From assembly GCA_947589525.1 (NCBI GenBank), contig CANQAW010000053.1:1-10068 (forward strand): a stretch of DNA of 10,068 nt, read 5' to 3'. A program made the translations under genes and the position numbers. The notes beneath the pieces are model-generated. The model was not told where the DNA came from, did not search any database, and saw only the letters and a program-made list of their open reading frames with translations. The stretch comes from Candidatus Gastranaerophilales bacterium. Lineage in GTDB: Bacteria; Cyanobacteriota; Vampirovibrionia; Gastranaerophilales; Gastranaerophilaceae. Below, in pieces: positions 1-6,585 of the stretch (position 1 is its first letter; each line of letters begins with the position of its first letter).

Positions 1-117
1 TATTTTAGTACCTCCGGGGCAGTCGTATACGCATCCTGTTCCGCTTGCTTTATACCCTTGGGCACAATTTGTGCAGAGTGTGGTGAAATTATTAAAATTT
101 ATAAAACAAAGTGACAT
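1..117 (-). CDS. Possible Cys-rich protein fragment, runs off left edge
   Basis: The minus-strand frame is open from an ATG at 117-115 to the window edge (39 codons), with an in-frame TAA upstream at about 142-144. The translation contains LCTNCAQGYKASGTGC followed by VYDCPGGTKI, that is Cys-x2-Cys, then Cys-x3-Cys ending in CPGGTK. This spacing resembles the short Cys-rich repeats of surface proteins (GCC2/GCC3 or EGF-like type). There is no Shine-Dalgarno sequence before the ATG and no signal peptide, so the true start is unclear and this could be a remnant. The opposite strand is also open over the same bases. The call rests only on the cysteine pattern. Confidence 0.33.
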   Translation of the reverse strand, partial: MSLCFINFNNFTTLCTNCAQGYKASGTGCVYDCPGGTKI

Positions 118-155
118 GGGAAAATTTTTGTTATATTCTGGTTAAGAGGTTTAAA

Positions 156-764
156 ATGGGTTGTTTAAAAAGTTTAATTCATAAAATTATTTTTATTGCT
201 TTGTTGACGGCGTTTTTTTGTTTGGGAGGCTGGGCGTTTGTTAAAAAGCTTATAAATGATTATAAATATCCTCCGAGAGAGGTGTTTATTCAAACTGAAG
301 CAAATTACGCCGATTTTTCGAAGATTTCTTCCGATTATCAGTTATCAAGAAGTTTTAATTTGTTTGGCTATAAAAAAATAAATGCAAAATATCTTCCGAC
401 TAATCAAAAAATAACAATAATAGATGAGGATAAAGTAAAAGTTGCGGATTTTAAAACGGGAGAAATTGAAAAGAAAATCAGCAATCTTTTAGATAATTTA
501 AAAGATTCGATTATTACTTTTGATGATTTTAAAATATTGCAAAAAGGCAATTATATAGCGGGCAATAAAACAATTCCTTATATAAAGTTTGGTGCAAAAG
601 TAAAAAATGTGCCTTTTAAAAATGTTATAGGGGTTATTGCTTGTTACAACACAATAAATAAGAATGCTAAAAATCCTTCCTCTAAGCTGATTTTAACAAT
701 TGTTGATTCAAAAGCTTTCAATCCCGTTATAATATCGGGATTTGTTCAGGCTCTCAGATTTTAA
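156..764 (+). CDS. Membrane-anchored protein of unknown function
   Basis: This is a 202-residue protein whose family I do not recognise. The N-terminus (MGCLKSLIHK) is followed by one hydrophobic segment at about residues 10-29, then a mostly polar Lys/Asn/Ile-rich domain to the C-terminus. The layout suggests a single-pass, N-in protein with its main domain outside the cytoplasmic membrane. I chose the ATG at 156 because AGAGGT at 145-150 lies 5 nt upstream; the frame stays open back to a GTG at 111, but that start has no ribosome binding site and would put charged residues ahead of the membrane segment. A weak promoter (GTGACA at 111-116, TATTCT at 134-139, 17-nt spacer) is possible, but it would start transcription almost at the ribosome binding site. 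The 3' end overlaps the convergent gene by 11 bp. Confidence 0.75.
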   Translation: MGCLKSLIHKIIFIALLTAFFCLGGWAFVKKLINDYKYPPREVFIQTEANYADFSKISSDYQLSRSFNLFGYKKINAKYLPTNQKITIIDEDKVKVADFKTGEIEKKISNLLDNLKDSIITFDDFKILQKGNYIAGNKTIPYIKFGAKVKNVPFKNVIGVIACYNTINKNAKNPSSKLILTIVDSKAFNPVIISGFVQALRF

Positions 765-2055
765 TCATTTTTCTGTATGTTTTATAAAAAGATTTTATTT
801 TCTTTACCGAGTTAATTTCGGTTAAAGTTTTAAAGAAAATTTTTAATCTTAAATAATAATTTCTGTTAACCTTTTTTGCATATTCTTCTATATTTTGGAT
901 ATTTAAATTTTTTTGTATCGGATTTGAAATTTTATCCATGTTTAAAAATCTTATGTTAGAATTTTTAAATTTTTCCTTTGCATCTTCGATTTCAAAAAAA
1001 GCAAATCTTGTGTTTAATTTCTTTGCAAGTTTATATTTTTTATTTATTGTTTTTTTATTTTCTTGAAAAATATTAATACAATAGTCTGCGGATGTTTTAA
1101 TTTTCATTTTCTTAATTAGTTTGACTTGTTTTTTAAGTTCGGCGATGTTGTTTTTTTCTTCATCCTTTATTTTAAAAGTTACTATATTACAGCCTGCTTT
1201 TTTGAGTATATTTAAAGTTGAAATATCTAAATTATTAAGATTTATATTTGTCTGAAAGCTGATTTTTAAATTATTATTTATAATTTTTTCAAATAACCTC
1301 TGAAACCATTTGATATCAAAATTGATACAATCGCATACAAATACAAAATTTCTGATATTGTATTTTAAAACATAATTTTTAATTTCTTCAAAAACATAAT
1401 CCGCATCTTTAAATCTTGTATGAGATTTGTCTTGTCCCTGTCTTGAAATTTCTATTGCAATTTTTGGTTTTTTTGTATCAAAAGTAAGATAATCGTTTAA
1501 ATTAATTAAATCAACATCCATAAAAGGAAGAAAATTTAAGTTGTTTTCCAAAAATCTGTTTTTGGTTAAAGAAATCTTGTTTTTTGTTTTGTATACAATG
1601 CCGTCTATTTCGTTCAACGGGCATTGTTGTAAAATTTCATCAAAACTTTTTTCTATTTCTCCCCTAAGTGCAATATCTATTTGCGGATATTTTTGAAGGA
1701 TTGAAAAAGGATTTTTTTCAAAAATTTCTCCCGCAGCTATTACAATACAATCGCAAAGCAGGTCTTTAGCTTTCTCCAGCACGGACAGTTCATCTTCATT
1801 TTTTATTTTTAAAACAATATATTCGGGATTATAAGCTTCCAAATCCCGCATAAAATCATAAAATGTTTTGTTTTTTTCGCAATAGCTGCAAAATTTTGTA
1901 TCGAAGCCATAATTTTTTGCTATTGTTGAAAGCATCATCATATCAAAAGGAGGGAGCTTGTATAGACGAAAAATTTTGTCATCAACTTCGTTTGTAACGT
2001 TTATATCGGAGGGCGGATATATAAAGAATATTTTTTTCTTTTCTGCTTTTTTCAT
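754..2055 (-). CDS. B12-binding/radical-SAM-like protein lacking the cluster cysteines
   Basis: This 433-residue protein follows the layout of cobalamin-type radical SAM proteins (BchE/HpnJ-like). The N-terminal part resembles a B12-binding Rossmann domain: FIYPPSD at 11-17, LPPFDMMMLSTIAKNYG at 34-50, and GEIEKSFDEIL at 132-142 matching the usual GEGE region. The second part resembles a radical SAM barrel: KIAIEISR at 198-205, TRFKDADYVFEEI at 213-225, and KKAGCNIVTFKIKDE at 285-299 in place of the usual GC-x-x-x-x-FGIES. In active relatives ISR is followed by GCPxxCxxC, which binds the 4Fe-4S cluster. Here it is followed by QGQDKSHTRF, with no cysteine and about a dozen residues fewer. Classical radical SAM chemistry is therefore unlikely. 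The start lies 1 nt after the SDR stop codon, so translation is probably coupled. The C-terminal ~70 residues are very Lys/Arg-rich. Substrate and role are unknown. Confidence 0.72.
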   Translation of the reverse strand: MKKAEKKKIFFIYPPSDINVTNEVDDKIFRLYKLPPFDMMMLSTIAKNYGFDTKFCSYCEKNKTFYDFMRDLEAYNPEYIVLKIKNEDELSVLEKAKDLLCDCIVIAAGEIFEKNPFSILQKYPQIDIALRGEIEKSFDEILQQCPLNEIDGIVYKTKNKISLTKNRFLENNLNFLPFMDVDLINLNDYLTFDTKKPKIAIEISRQGQDKSHTRFKDADYVFEEIKNYVLKYNIRNFVFVCDCINFDIKWFQRLFEKIINNNLKISFQTNINLNNLDISTLNILKKAGCNIVTFKIKDEEKNNIAELKKQVKLIKKMKIKTSADYCINIFQENKKTINKKYKLAKKLNTRFAFFEIEDAKEKFKNSNIRFLNMDKISNPIQKNLNIQNIEEYAKKVNRNYYLRLKIFFKTLTEINSVKKIKSFYKTYRKMIKI

Positions 2056-2056
2056 T

Positions 2057-2857
2057 TTATTTTTCTTTAGATAAACGATATTTTAAAACCCTTTTTACTA
2101 TAAAGTTTACAAAATTTTGCGGTAAAAATCTTGTAAGTTTTGCAATTTTAGCATCCAAGCCTATATTATAAATCGATTTATTGTTTTTAGCTTCAATAAT
2201 TTGTGCAATCTTTTTGCCGACATAAATTGAATTTAGTCCATGAAGAGAGTTCTTTTGTGCGTTTTTCAAAAGAAAAGCTTTTTCCTTTTGGTAATTTTTA
2301 CCGTCGGATAAAATTAACTTATTTCTTTCAATAGAGCTTTCCCAAAATTTGGTCGCTACAACCCCGGGGCGAATTGAAATGCATTTTATATTTTTTTCTA
2401 ACGAATAAGTATTTAATAAAATATCACCCGCAGACTTTGAAACCGAATAAGGGCTCAAGAAGGGAAATATTCCGTAGGCTGCCATTGAAGAAATATTAAT
2501 AAACTTGCCGTTTTCTTTAAGTCTCGGGCAGATATGTTTTATTATTCTCAATAATCCGAATAAATTAACATCAAGCTGTTTTTCAAGCTCTTTTTCCTCT
2601 AATTCCTCAACTGCGCCTGCGGTCGCAATGCCCGTAAAATTTATAATAACATCAAAATCCGTATTTTTTATTTTATCCTTCAGATTAATAAAATCATGCT
2701 CATTTGTAACATCAAGAGGAAATTCTTTTATATCTTTATTAATTAAACCCGCATGCTTGCTTGTTGCAAAAATTTGATATTTTTTGCAATCTATTTCCTC
2801 TATTGTTCTTAATGCTAATTCCGAGTTAATTCCAATGACTAATATGTTTTTTTGCAT
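2057..2857 (-). CDS. Short-chain dehydrogenase/reductase (SDR)
   Basis: This 266-residue protein is a classical-type NAD(P)-dependent SDR with a Rossmann fold. Active-site residues are present: Asn98 in LDVNLFG, Ser123/Ser124 in ISSMAAYG, and Tyr137 and Lys141 in YSVSK. Also seen are an NxxG variant of the NNAG motif (NFTG at 73-76), Asp49 in the position that contacts adenine, and the PGVVAT stretch at 164-169. The N-terminal dinucleotide motif is unusual: where TGxxxGxG is expected the protein has IGINSELA (8-15), so two of three glycines are missing. Cofactor binding may be altered. No Shine-Dalgarno sequence precedes the ATG. The gene sits 31 nt after the ankyrin gene and 1 nt before the radical-SAM-like gene. 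The substrate cannot be told from sequence; a lipid or polyketide carbonyl would be a guess. Confidence 0.86.
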   Translation of the reverse strand: MQKNILVIGINSELALRTIEEIDCKKYQIFATSKHAGLINKDIKEFPLDVTNEHDFINLKDKIKNTDFDVIINFTGIATAGAVEELEEKELEKQLDVNLFGLLRIIKHICPRLKENGKFINISSMAAYGIFPFLSPYSVSKSAGDILLNTYSLEKNIKCISIRPGVVATKFWESSIERNKLILSDGKNYQKEKAFLLKNAQKNSLHGLNSIYVGKKIAQIIEAKNNKSIYNIGLDAKIAKLTRFLPQNFVNFIVKRVLKYRLSKEK

Positions 2858-2888
2858 AAAACTATTTTAAATTATTTAAGTTAAAATA

Positions 2889-3500
2889 TCAATTAAGTTT
2901 ATCGTTAAATTCATCTAAATTAATTTTCTTTTTCTTTATGTAATATATGGATTTATTATCGAAATTTACGCCCTTTCGGATTAATTGTTTTGTAATTTCC
3001 GTCATATTATTTTTTAAAGAAAGATATAAAATTGAATTATTCGTTAAAACATCAATATAATTAACCTTTGCGCCATAATCAATCAATAATTGAGCCATTT
3101 CAGCATTTTTATTTTTTACCGCTTGGTATAATTCACTGTTAAAACCTCTGTCAAGTTTTGCACCGTTATCCAAAAGCATTTTTGTTATTTGGATATTATT
3201 CTTTTTTACGGCATGGAATATAGGATAATCGGTAAAATAATTTCGATTTAAATCTATATTTGTTTTTAAAATTAAAGCAACATTTTCAGCATTGTTTTTT
3301 TCAATTTCGTTAATTAAACAATTAATATCCGGAGACAGCTTTTTTTCTCTCATTATATTCAATAATTCCTGATTTAATTGAGTTTTGCCGTTCGGCTGTA
3401 TGATTATTGATCTTGAAGAAAAATCGCCGAGATTATCCAAATTAATCCCATACGCAGTTTGAAAAAATAAAATTGATATTAAAAATAAAACAACTCTCAC
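2889..3500 (-). CDS. Exported ankyrin-repeat protein
   Basis: This 203-residue protein has a signal peptide (hydrophobic residues 3-13, likely cleavage after about residue 18, near TAYG). About four ankyrin-like repeats follow, at roughly 58-86, 91-119, 121-150 and 154-183. The clearest are FHAVKKNNIQITKMLLDNGA and YQAVKNKNAEMAQLLIDYGA. Ankyrin repeats bind other proteins; with a signal peptide this one should work in the periplasm or outside the cell, and its partner is unknown. The start is GTG at 3500-3498, only 3 nt after the bioD stop. The Shine-Dalgarno sequence GAGGTG lies in the last bioD codons, which implies translational coupling. Such proteins in host-associated bacteria are sometimes effectors, but nothing here proves that. 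Confidence 0.85.
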   Translation of the reverse strand: MRVVLFLISILFFQTAYGINLDNLGDFSSRSIIIQPNGKTQLNQELLNIMREKKLSPDINCLINEIEKNNAENVALILKTNIDLNRNYFTDYPIFHAVKKNNIQITKMLLDNGAKLDRGFNSELYQAVKNKNAEMAQLLIDYGAKVNYIDVLTNNSILYLSLKNNMTEITKQLIRKGVNFDNKSIYYIKKKKINLDEFNDKLN

Positions 3501-3503
3501 AAC

Positions 3504-4166
3504 TTACACCTCTATATTTTTGAAATTTTTTATTATTTCATCTTTATTGAATTTTTCAAAATGAGGTATTTTTGCAAGAATTTTGATATCGCTGAATTGT
3601 GACAGCTCTAATTCAAAATTCTTTTCGCTTAAAGAGGGGTTTTTAGGATAATTATTAATAATTATTCCTTTTATGGGAATATTGTTTAATTTTGCGCATT
3701 CAACGGTCATTAAAAGATGATTTAATCTTCCCAGCGCAGGAGTTGTAACGATTAGTATCTCTTGATTTAACATTTTAATTATATCGGAAAATAACATTCC
3801 CTTACAAGCGGGACAATATAAACCTCCCGCACCTTCAATAATAATGAAATCTTTGTTTTTTGAAAAATCCTCGTAATCTTTTTTTATTTTATTTAAATCG
3901 ATTTCAACATTATGCAGCAAACACCCCAAATGCGGTGAAATTTCTCCTTCAAACAAATAAGAAAACTTTGTTTCTATATCGGAATGCTTTTTCAATTCCT
4001 GAATATCAGGGGCTGATAATAATCCGTCTTTATAATATGCGCCCGATTGAAAAGGTTTATAATACCCCGTCTTATAACCTCTGTCATTTAAAGCTAAAAC
4101 AAGTCCGATGCTAATAAAGGTTTTTCCAATGTCAGTATCGCACCCTGTTATAAAAATGCTCTTCAT
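3504..4166 (-). CDS. bioD: ATP-dependent dethiobiotin synthetase BioD
   Basis: BioD closes the ureido ring of dethiobiotin from 7,8-diaminopelargonate, CO2 and ATP, the step before biotin synthase. The 220-residue length fits the family. Visible motifs are the P-loop GCDTDIGKT at 8-16 (usual GTDTxxGKT), YKPFQSG at 36-42 with the catalytic lysine Lys37, the EGAGG motif at 111-115, TPALGRLNH at 142-150, and Asn171/Asn172 where the family contacts the nucleotide base. The ATG is preceded by AGGGG with a 6-nt gap, and a TATAAT -10 box lies just upstream, so this is likely the first gene of a four-gene unit. No other biotin gene is in the window, so bioA, bioB and bioF must be elsewhere if the pathway is complete. 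Confidence 0.95.
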   Translation of the reverse strand: MKSIFITGCDTDIGKTFISIGLVLALNDRGYKTGYYKPFQSGAYYKDGLLSAPDIQELKKHSDIETKFSYLFEGEISPHLGCLLHNVEIDLNKIKKDYEDFSKNKDFIIIEGAGGLYCPACKGMLFSDIIKMLNQEILIVTTPALGRLNHLLMTVECAKLNNIPIKGIIINNYPKNPSLSEKNFELELSQFSDIKILAKIPHFEKFNKDEIIKNFKNIEV

Positions 4167-4187
4167 ATAAATCCCCTATTCTTTATT

Positions 4188-4193
4188 ATTATA
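4188..4193 (-). promoter_or_regulatory. Candidate -10 box for the bioD operon
   Basis: The minus strand reads TATAAT, a perfect -10 match, about 22 nt upstream of the bioD start and 11 nt upstream of its ribosome binding site. At a 17-nt spacing the -35 position reads TTCGTT, which is poor. In such AT-rich DNA a TATAAT match alone is modest evidence. Confidence 0.4.
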
Positions 4194-4230
4194 CAATTAA
4201 AATTTTAAAAAACGAATTCAAAAATGCTTT

Positions 4231-4272
4231 TAACTTAAAAAATCGGATTACAATATCCGATTTTTTAAGTTA
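4231..4272 (-). terminator. Bidirectional intrinsic terminator after tpiA
   Basis: This is a perfect 18-bp inverted repeat: the left arm at 4231-4248 (TAACTTAAAAAATCGGAT) is the exact reverse complement of 4255-4272, with a 6-nt loop. The inner ATCGGAT stem flanked by A6 on one side and T6 on the other gives a U-tract in either direction. It lies 31 nt past the tpiA stop and upstream of bioD, so it most likely ends the tpiA transcript and separates the two units. Confidence 0.85.
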
Positions 4273-4303
4273 AAATAATTCTATATATTTTTTCTAAATA
4301 CAG

Positions 4304-5074
4304 TTACATTGCACCTTTGATTAAATCAACAAAGCTTTCTGCTTTAAGCGATGCACCGCCGATTAGACCGCCGTCAATTTCGCTTTGTGCCATTTGCTCT
4401 ACAATCGTTGAAGGCTTAACCGAACCGCCGTATAAAATTCTTATTTTATCGGCAGTATCTTGCGAATAAAGATTTGCAACCACTTTTCTGATTTCACCTA
4501 TAGTTCTGTTTGCTTCGGTACTGTCGCAAGATTTACCTGTGCCGATAGCCCAGATGGGTTCATAAGCTATAACGGATTTTTCAACTTCGGCAGAAGTTAG
4601 ACCTTGAAGCGCTTTTGTGATTTGAGAAGCAAGGTGGCTGTCCGTAACTCCGGCTTCTCTTTGTTCTAATGTTTCACCGCAGCAAATTATAGGAAGCATT
4701 GAATTAGCCAAAATTGCTTTTGCCTTTTTGTTTATAAACTCGTCGGTTTCTCCAAACATTTGCCTTCTTTCAGAGTGTCCAATTATAACGTATTTAACTT
4801 TAAAATCCTGAAGCATATTAATTGAAACTTCGCCCGTGTATGCTCCCGAAGGGTTAGGGTTAACATTCTGAGCAGCAAGCGCAATTTTAGGTTCATTTTT
4901 AATTAAATCATACGCTTGCCATAAAGCGGTATAACTTGGAGCAATTACAACTTCGGGCATTTTTGAACCGTCAAGTTGAGAAATACCGTACATTATGCCG
5001 TCTACCAATTCTTTGGCTTCGGCTTTGTTGTTATTCATTTTCCAATTTCCCGCAATAATAGGTTTTCTTGACAT
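4304..5074 (-). CDS. tpiA: Triosephosphate isomerase
   Basis: The enzyme interconverts dihydroxyacetone phosphate and glyceraldehyde 3-phosphate in glycolysis and gluconeogenesis, in the cytoplasm. The 256-residue length is normal. All catalytic residues are visible: Asn10 and Lys12 in GNWKMN, His100 in IGHSERR, and Glu172 in YEPIWAIGTG. The phosphate-gripping loop 6 follows Glu172, then come YGGS at 215-218 and GG at 239-240. The ATG has a strong ribosome binding site (AAAGGAG, 6-nt gap). The gene lies 67 nt downstream of the sigma factor gene on the same strand, with a plausible promoter of its own in that gap, and ends in a strong hairpin terminator. Confidence 0.98.
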   Translation of the reverse strand: MSRKPIIAGNWKMNNNKAEAKELVDGIMYGISQLDGSKMPEVVIAPSYTALWQAYDLIKNEPKIALAAQNVNPNPSGAYTGEVSINMLQDFKVKYVIIGHSERRQMFGETDEFINKKAKAILANSMLPIICCGETLEQREAGVTDSHLASQITKALQGLTSAEVEKSVIAYEPIWAIGTGKSCDSTEANRTIGEIRKVVANLYSQDTADKIRILYGGSVKPSTIVEQMAQSEIDGGLIGGASLKAESFVDLIKGAM

Positions 5075-5108
5075 TATGTACTCCTTTATAACTCAATTTT
5101 ACAGCTAT

Positions 5109-5137
5109 ATTTTAACATGAAAAAAAATTAGGGTAAA
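5109..5137 (-). promoter_or_regulatory. Candidate sigma70-type promoter for tpiA
   Basis: The minus strand reads TTTACC (5137-5132) and TAAAAT (5114-5109) with a 17-nt spacer, 4/6 and 5/6 matches to the -35 and -10 consensus. Transcription would start near 5102, giving a leader of about 27 nt that includes the AAAGGAG ribosome binding site. No terminator is visible between the sigma gene and this site, so read-through from upstream is also possible. Confidence 0.45.
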
Positions 5138-5141
5138 AAAC

Positions 5142-5966
5142 TTAAATAATAGATTTTGTAAGTCTTTCAGACCTATTTTGAGATAATATATTTCTTAATT
5201 TCATAATTGCTTGCGCATGGAGTTGGCAAACACGTGATTCGGATACGTTTATAGCTTCGCCGATTTCTTTCAGAGTCATATTTTCGTGGTAATAGAAAAC
5301 TAAAAGAGTTCTTTCTCTCTCGGGCAGTTTTTTAAGTGCTTCTTCAAGCTCGTGTGTTGCATCGGTTCGCTCGAGCTCGTCCTCCGGCTTTGAAGAATTT
5401 TCATCTTCAATTGTGTCAATTATTTCAACGCTGTCGTCCCCTGTTCCTTTTTTATCGTAAATTGAATTAACGGATAAATCGGATGACATTATTTCTAAAA
5501 TTTTTTCTTCGGTTAACCCCAGTACTTGCGCAACTTCCTTCGTTGTCGGAATTCTGCCCATTTGTTGTTTAAGCCGTTCGGTTGCAATTTTTATTTCTTT
5601 TATTTTTTTTCTGAGGCTTCTGGGCAGCCAGTCCGAAGAGCGTATTTTATCAATAATAGAGCCTCGTATACGCATAAGTGCGTATGATTCAAACTTAGCG
5701 CCTTTTGAAGGGTGATATTTTTCAATAGCATCAATTAAACCTTCTATGCCGAACGAAACTATATCTTCAAATGAAAAAGTGCTCGGAAGGTTGACTTTTA
5801 TTCTTCCGACAACATAGCGTGCCAGATAAATATATTGAACTATAAGTTTATCCCTGCAATCTTTTCTTGTTTTATCCTGCAGGTATGTTTGCCAAAGAAC
5901 CGTTAATTGCTCATCTGAAAGTCTGTTTATCTTTTTATATGAATCAATGTCTGATGTCTGACTCAT
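5142..5966 (-). CDS. fliA: RNA polymerase sigma factor, FliA/WhiG (sigma-28) family
   Basis: This 274-residue alternative sigma factor has the domain order of the sigma-28 group. Region 2 (about 36-110) binds the core enzyme and the -10 element, with FEDIVSFGIEGLIDAIEKY at 66-84 and KFESYALMRIRGSIID at 91-106. DWLPRSLRK at 112-120 is the family hallmark at the start of region 3. A variable acidic linker spans 170-205. Region 4 (about 210-262) carries the helix-turn-helix TLKEIGEAINVSESRVCQLH at 231-250. In known bacteria this family drives flagellar, chemotaxis or developmental genes. No flagellar gene and no FlgM-like anti-sigma gene is in the window, so the regulon here is open. Only a weak ribosome binding site precedes the ATG, but an upstream start is not available. 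Confidence 0.93.
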   Translation of the reverse strand: MSQTSDIDSYKKINRLSDEQLTVLWQTYLQDKTRKDCRDKLIVQYIYLARYVVGRIKVNLPSTFSFEDIVSFGIEGLIDAIEKYHPSKGAKFESYALMRIRGSIIDKIRSSDWLPRSLRKKIKEIKIATERLKQQMGRIPTTKEVAQVLGLTEEKILEIMSSDLSVNSIYDKKGTGDDSVEIIDTIEDENSSKPEDELERTDATHELEEALKKLPERERTLLVFYYHENMTLKEIGEAINVSESRVCQLHAQAIMKLRNILSQNRSERLTKSII

Positions 5967-6028
5967 CTTGAATCTATTAAAATCCCCAAATATCTGTATG
6001 TTTATTTTTATTTTCTAAAAACTATAAT

Positions 6029-6065
6029 AATATGTCATCATCTAAATTAATGATGATGACATATT
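6029..6065 (-). terminator. 14-bp hairpin between coiled-coil gene and sigma gene
   Basis: The arms at 6029-6042 (AATATGTCATCATC) and 6052-6065 are perfect reverse complements with a 9-nt loop. The hairpin begins 11 nt past the stop codon of the upstream exported protein. On the minus strand it is followed by a T-rich but interrupted tract (ATTATAGTTTTT). It fits a terminator for the upstream gene, though the stem is AT-rich. The 3' arm also contains ATGACA (6038-6033), which with GAAAAT (6015-6010) at 17-nt spacing could be a promoter for the sigma gene, so the palindrome might instead be an operator. Confidence 0.55.
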
Positions 6066-6076
6066 CTAAAGCGTGT

Positions 6077-6520
6077 TTATTTCTCGGTTTCAATGTTTTT
6101 ATTTATAATTTTCTTTGATTTTTCAACATTTTTCATCTTTTTGTTTATGTTTTTTATTTCCGTTTTCAAATTTTTGCAATTAAGAAGGGCTCTTTCTTTC
6201 TCTGCCAGTGCTTCATTATATCTGGCGCTTACTTCTTGAAGTTCTTGTCTCATTTCAACTTGAGCATCATCAAGATTGACAAGAGCCTGATTAAATTTTT
6301 CTTCTTTTATTGAGCCTGTGTGTACATTTTGCGTTTGTGTTTGACTTGAAACAGTGTTGACGTTTGTTGCTTTTGGTTTGATATCCTCGGTTGTGGTAAT
6401 TGAAGGCGCAAGCTGAACTTCAATAGGGCTGTCGGAAGAATCAAAAACGCTTTCTTGCGCATTTGTATAGGGAGTTAAAGCCAATGCAAACAAAAATGTA
6501 TAAAATAATATTTTTTTCAT
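6077..6520 (-). CDS. Small exported coiled-coil protein, function unknown
   Basis: This 147-residue protein begins with a clear signal peptide (Lys2-Lys3, hydrophobic 4-16, probable cleavage after TNA at 19-21). A Ser/Thr/Gln-rich, probably disordered linker follows (22-70). Residues 72-146 are rich in Glu, Lys and Leu with heptad-like spacing, suggesting one long helix or coiled coil; the last 30 residues are very Lys/Asn-rich. There is one cysteine (115) and no lipobox. I do not recognise a family; an exported helical protein of this kind could be a structural or envelope-associated factor, but that is inference. The ribosome binding site TGGAGAT lies about 4 nt before the ATG, and a good promoter precedes it. 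Confidence 0.78.
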   Translation of the reverse strand: MKKILFYTFLFALALTPYTNAQESVFDSSDSPIEVQLAPSITTTEDIKPKATNVNTVSSQTQTQNVHTGSIKEEKFNQALVNLDDAQVEMRQELQEVSARYNEALAEKERALLNCKNLKTEIKNINKKMKNVEKSKKIINKNIETEK

Positions 6521-6556
6521 AAAATCTCCAAATAGTGTAATACTTCTCCTATTTTC

Positions 6557-6585
6557 ATTTTAACGAAGCGTTTTTATTATTGCAA
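6557..6585 (-). promoter_or_regulatory. Candidate promoter for the exported coiled-coil gene
   Basis: The minus strand shows TTGCAA (6585-6580) and TAAAAT (6562-6557) with a 17-nt spacer, 4/6 and 5/6 consensus matches. The start of transcription would be near 6550, about 30 nt before the ATG. The -35 box overlaps the left arm of the inverted repeat at 6576-6601. Confidence 0.5.

Noticed and set aside
1..114. Plus-strand open frame at the left edge ending in TGA at 112-114, also containing cysteines
   Set aside because: The minus-strand frame has the more protein-like CxxC and CPGGTK spacing. Neither can be proved from this short piece, and I list only the better one.
111..155. Upstream GTG start for the membrane-anchored protein (adds 15 residues)
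   Set aside because: It has no ribosome binding site, while the ATG at 156 has AGAGGT at the right distance and begins a normal membrane anchor.
2505..2777. Open frame on the plus strand opposite the SDR gene
   Set aside because: Low-complexity Ser-rich shadow of the coding strand, with no ribosome binding site; the minus strand has clear SDR motifs.
2861..2885. AT-rich near-palindrome (TTTTAAATTATTTAAGTTAAAA region) between the ankyrin and SDR genes
   Set aside because: Imperfect and of very low complexity; such dyads are expected by chance at this base composition.
3860..4114. Open frame on the plus strand opposite bioD
   Set aside because: Antisense shadow of a well-supported bioD; no family features.
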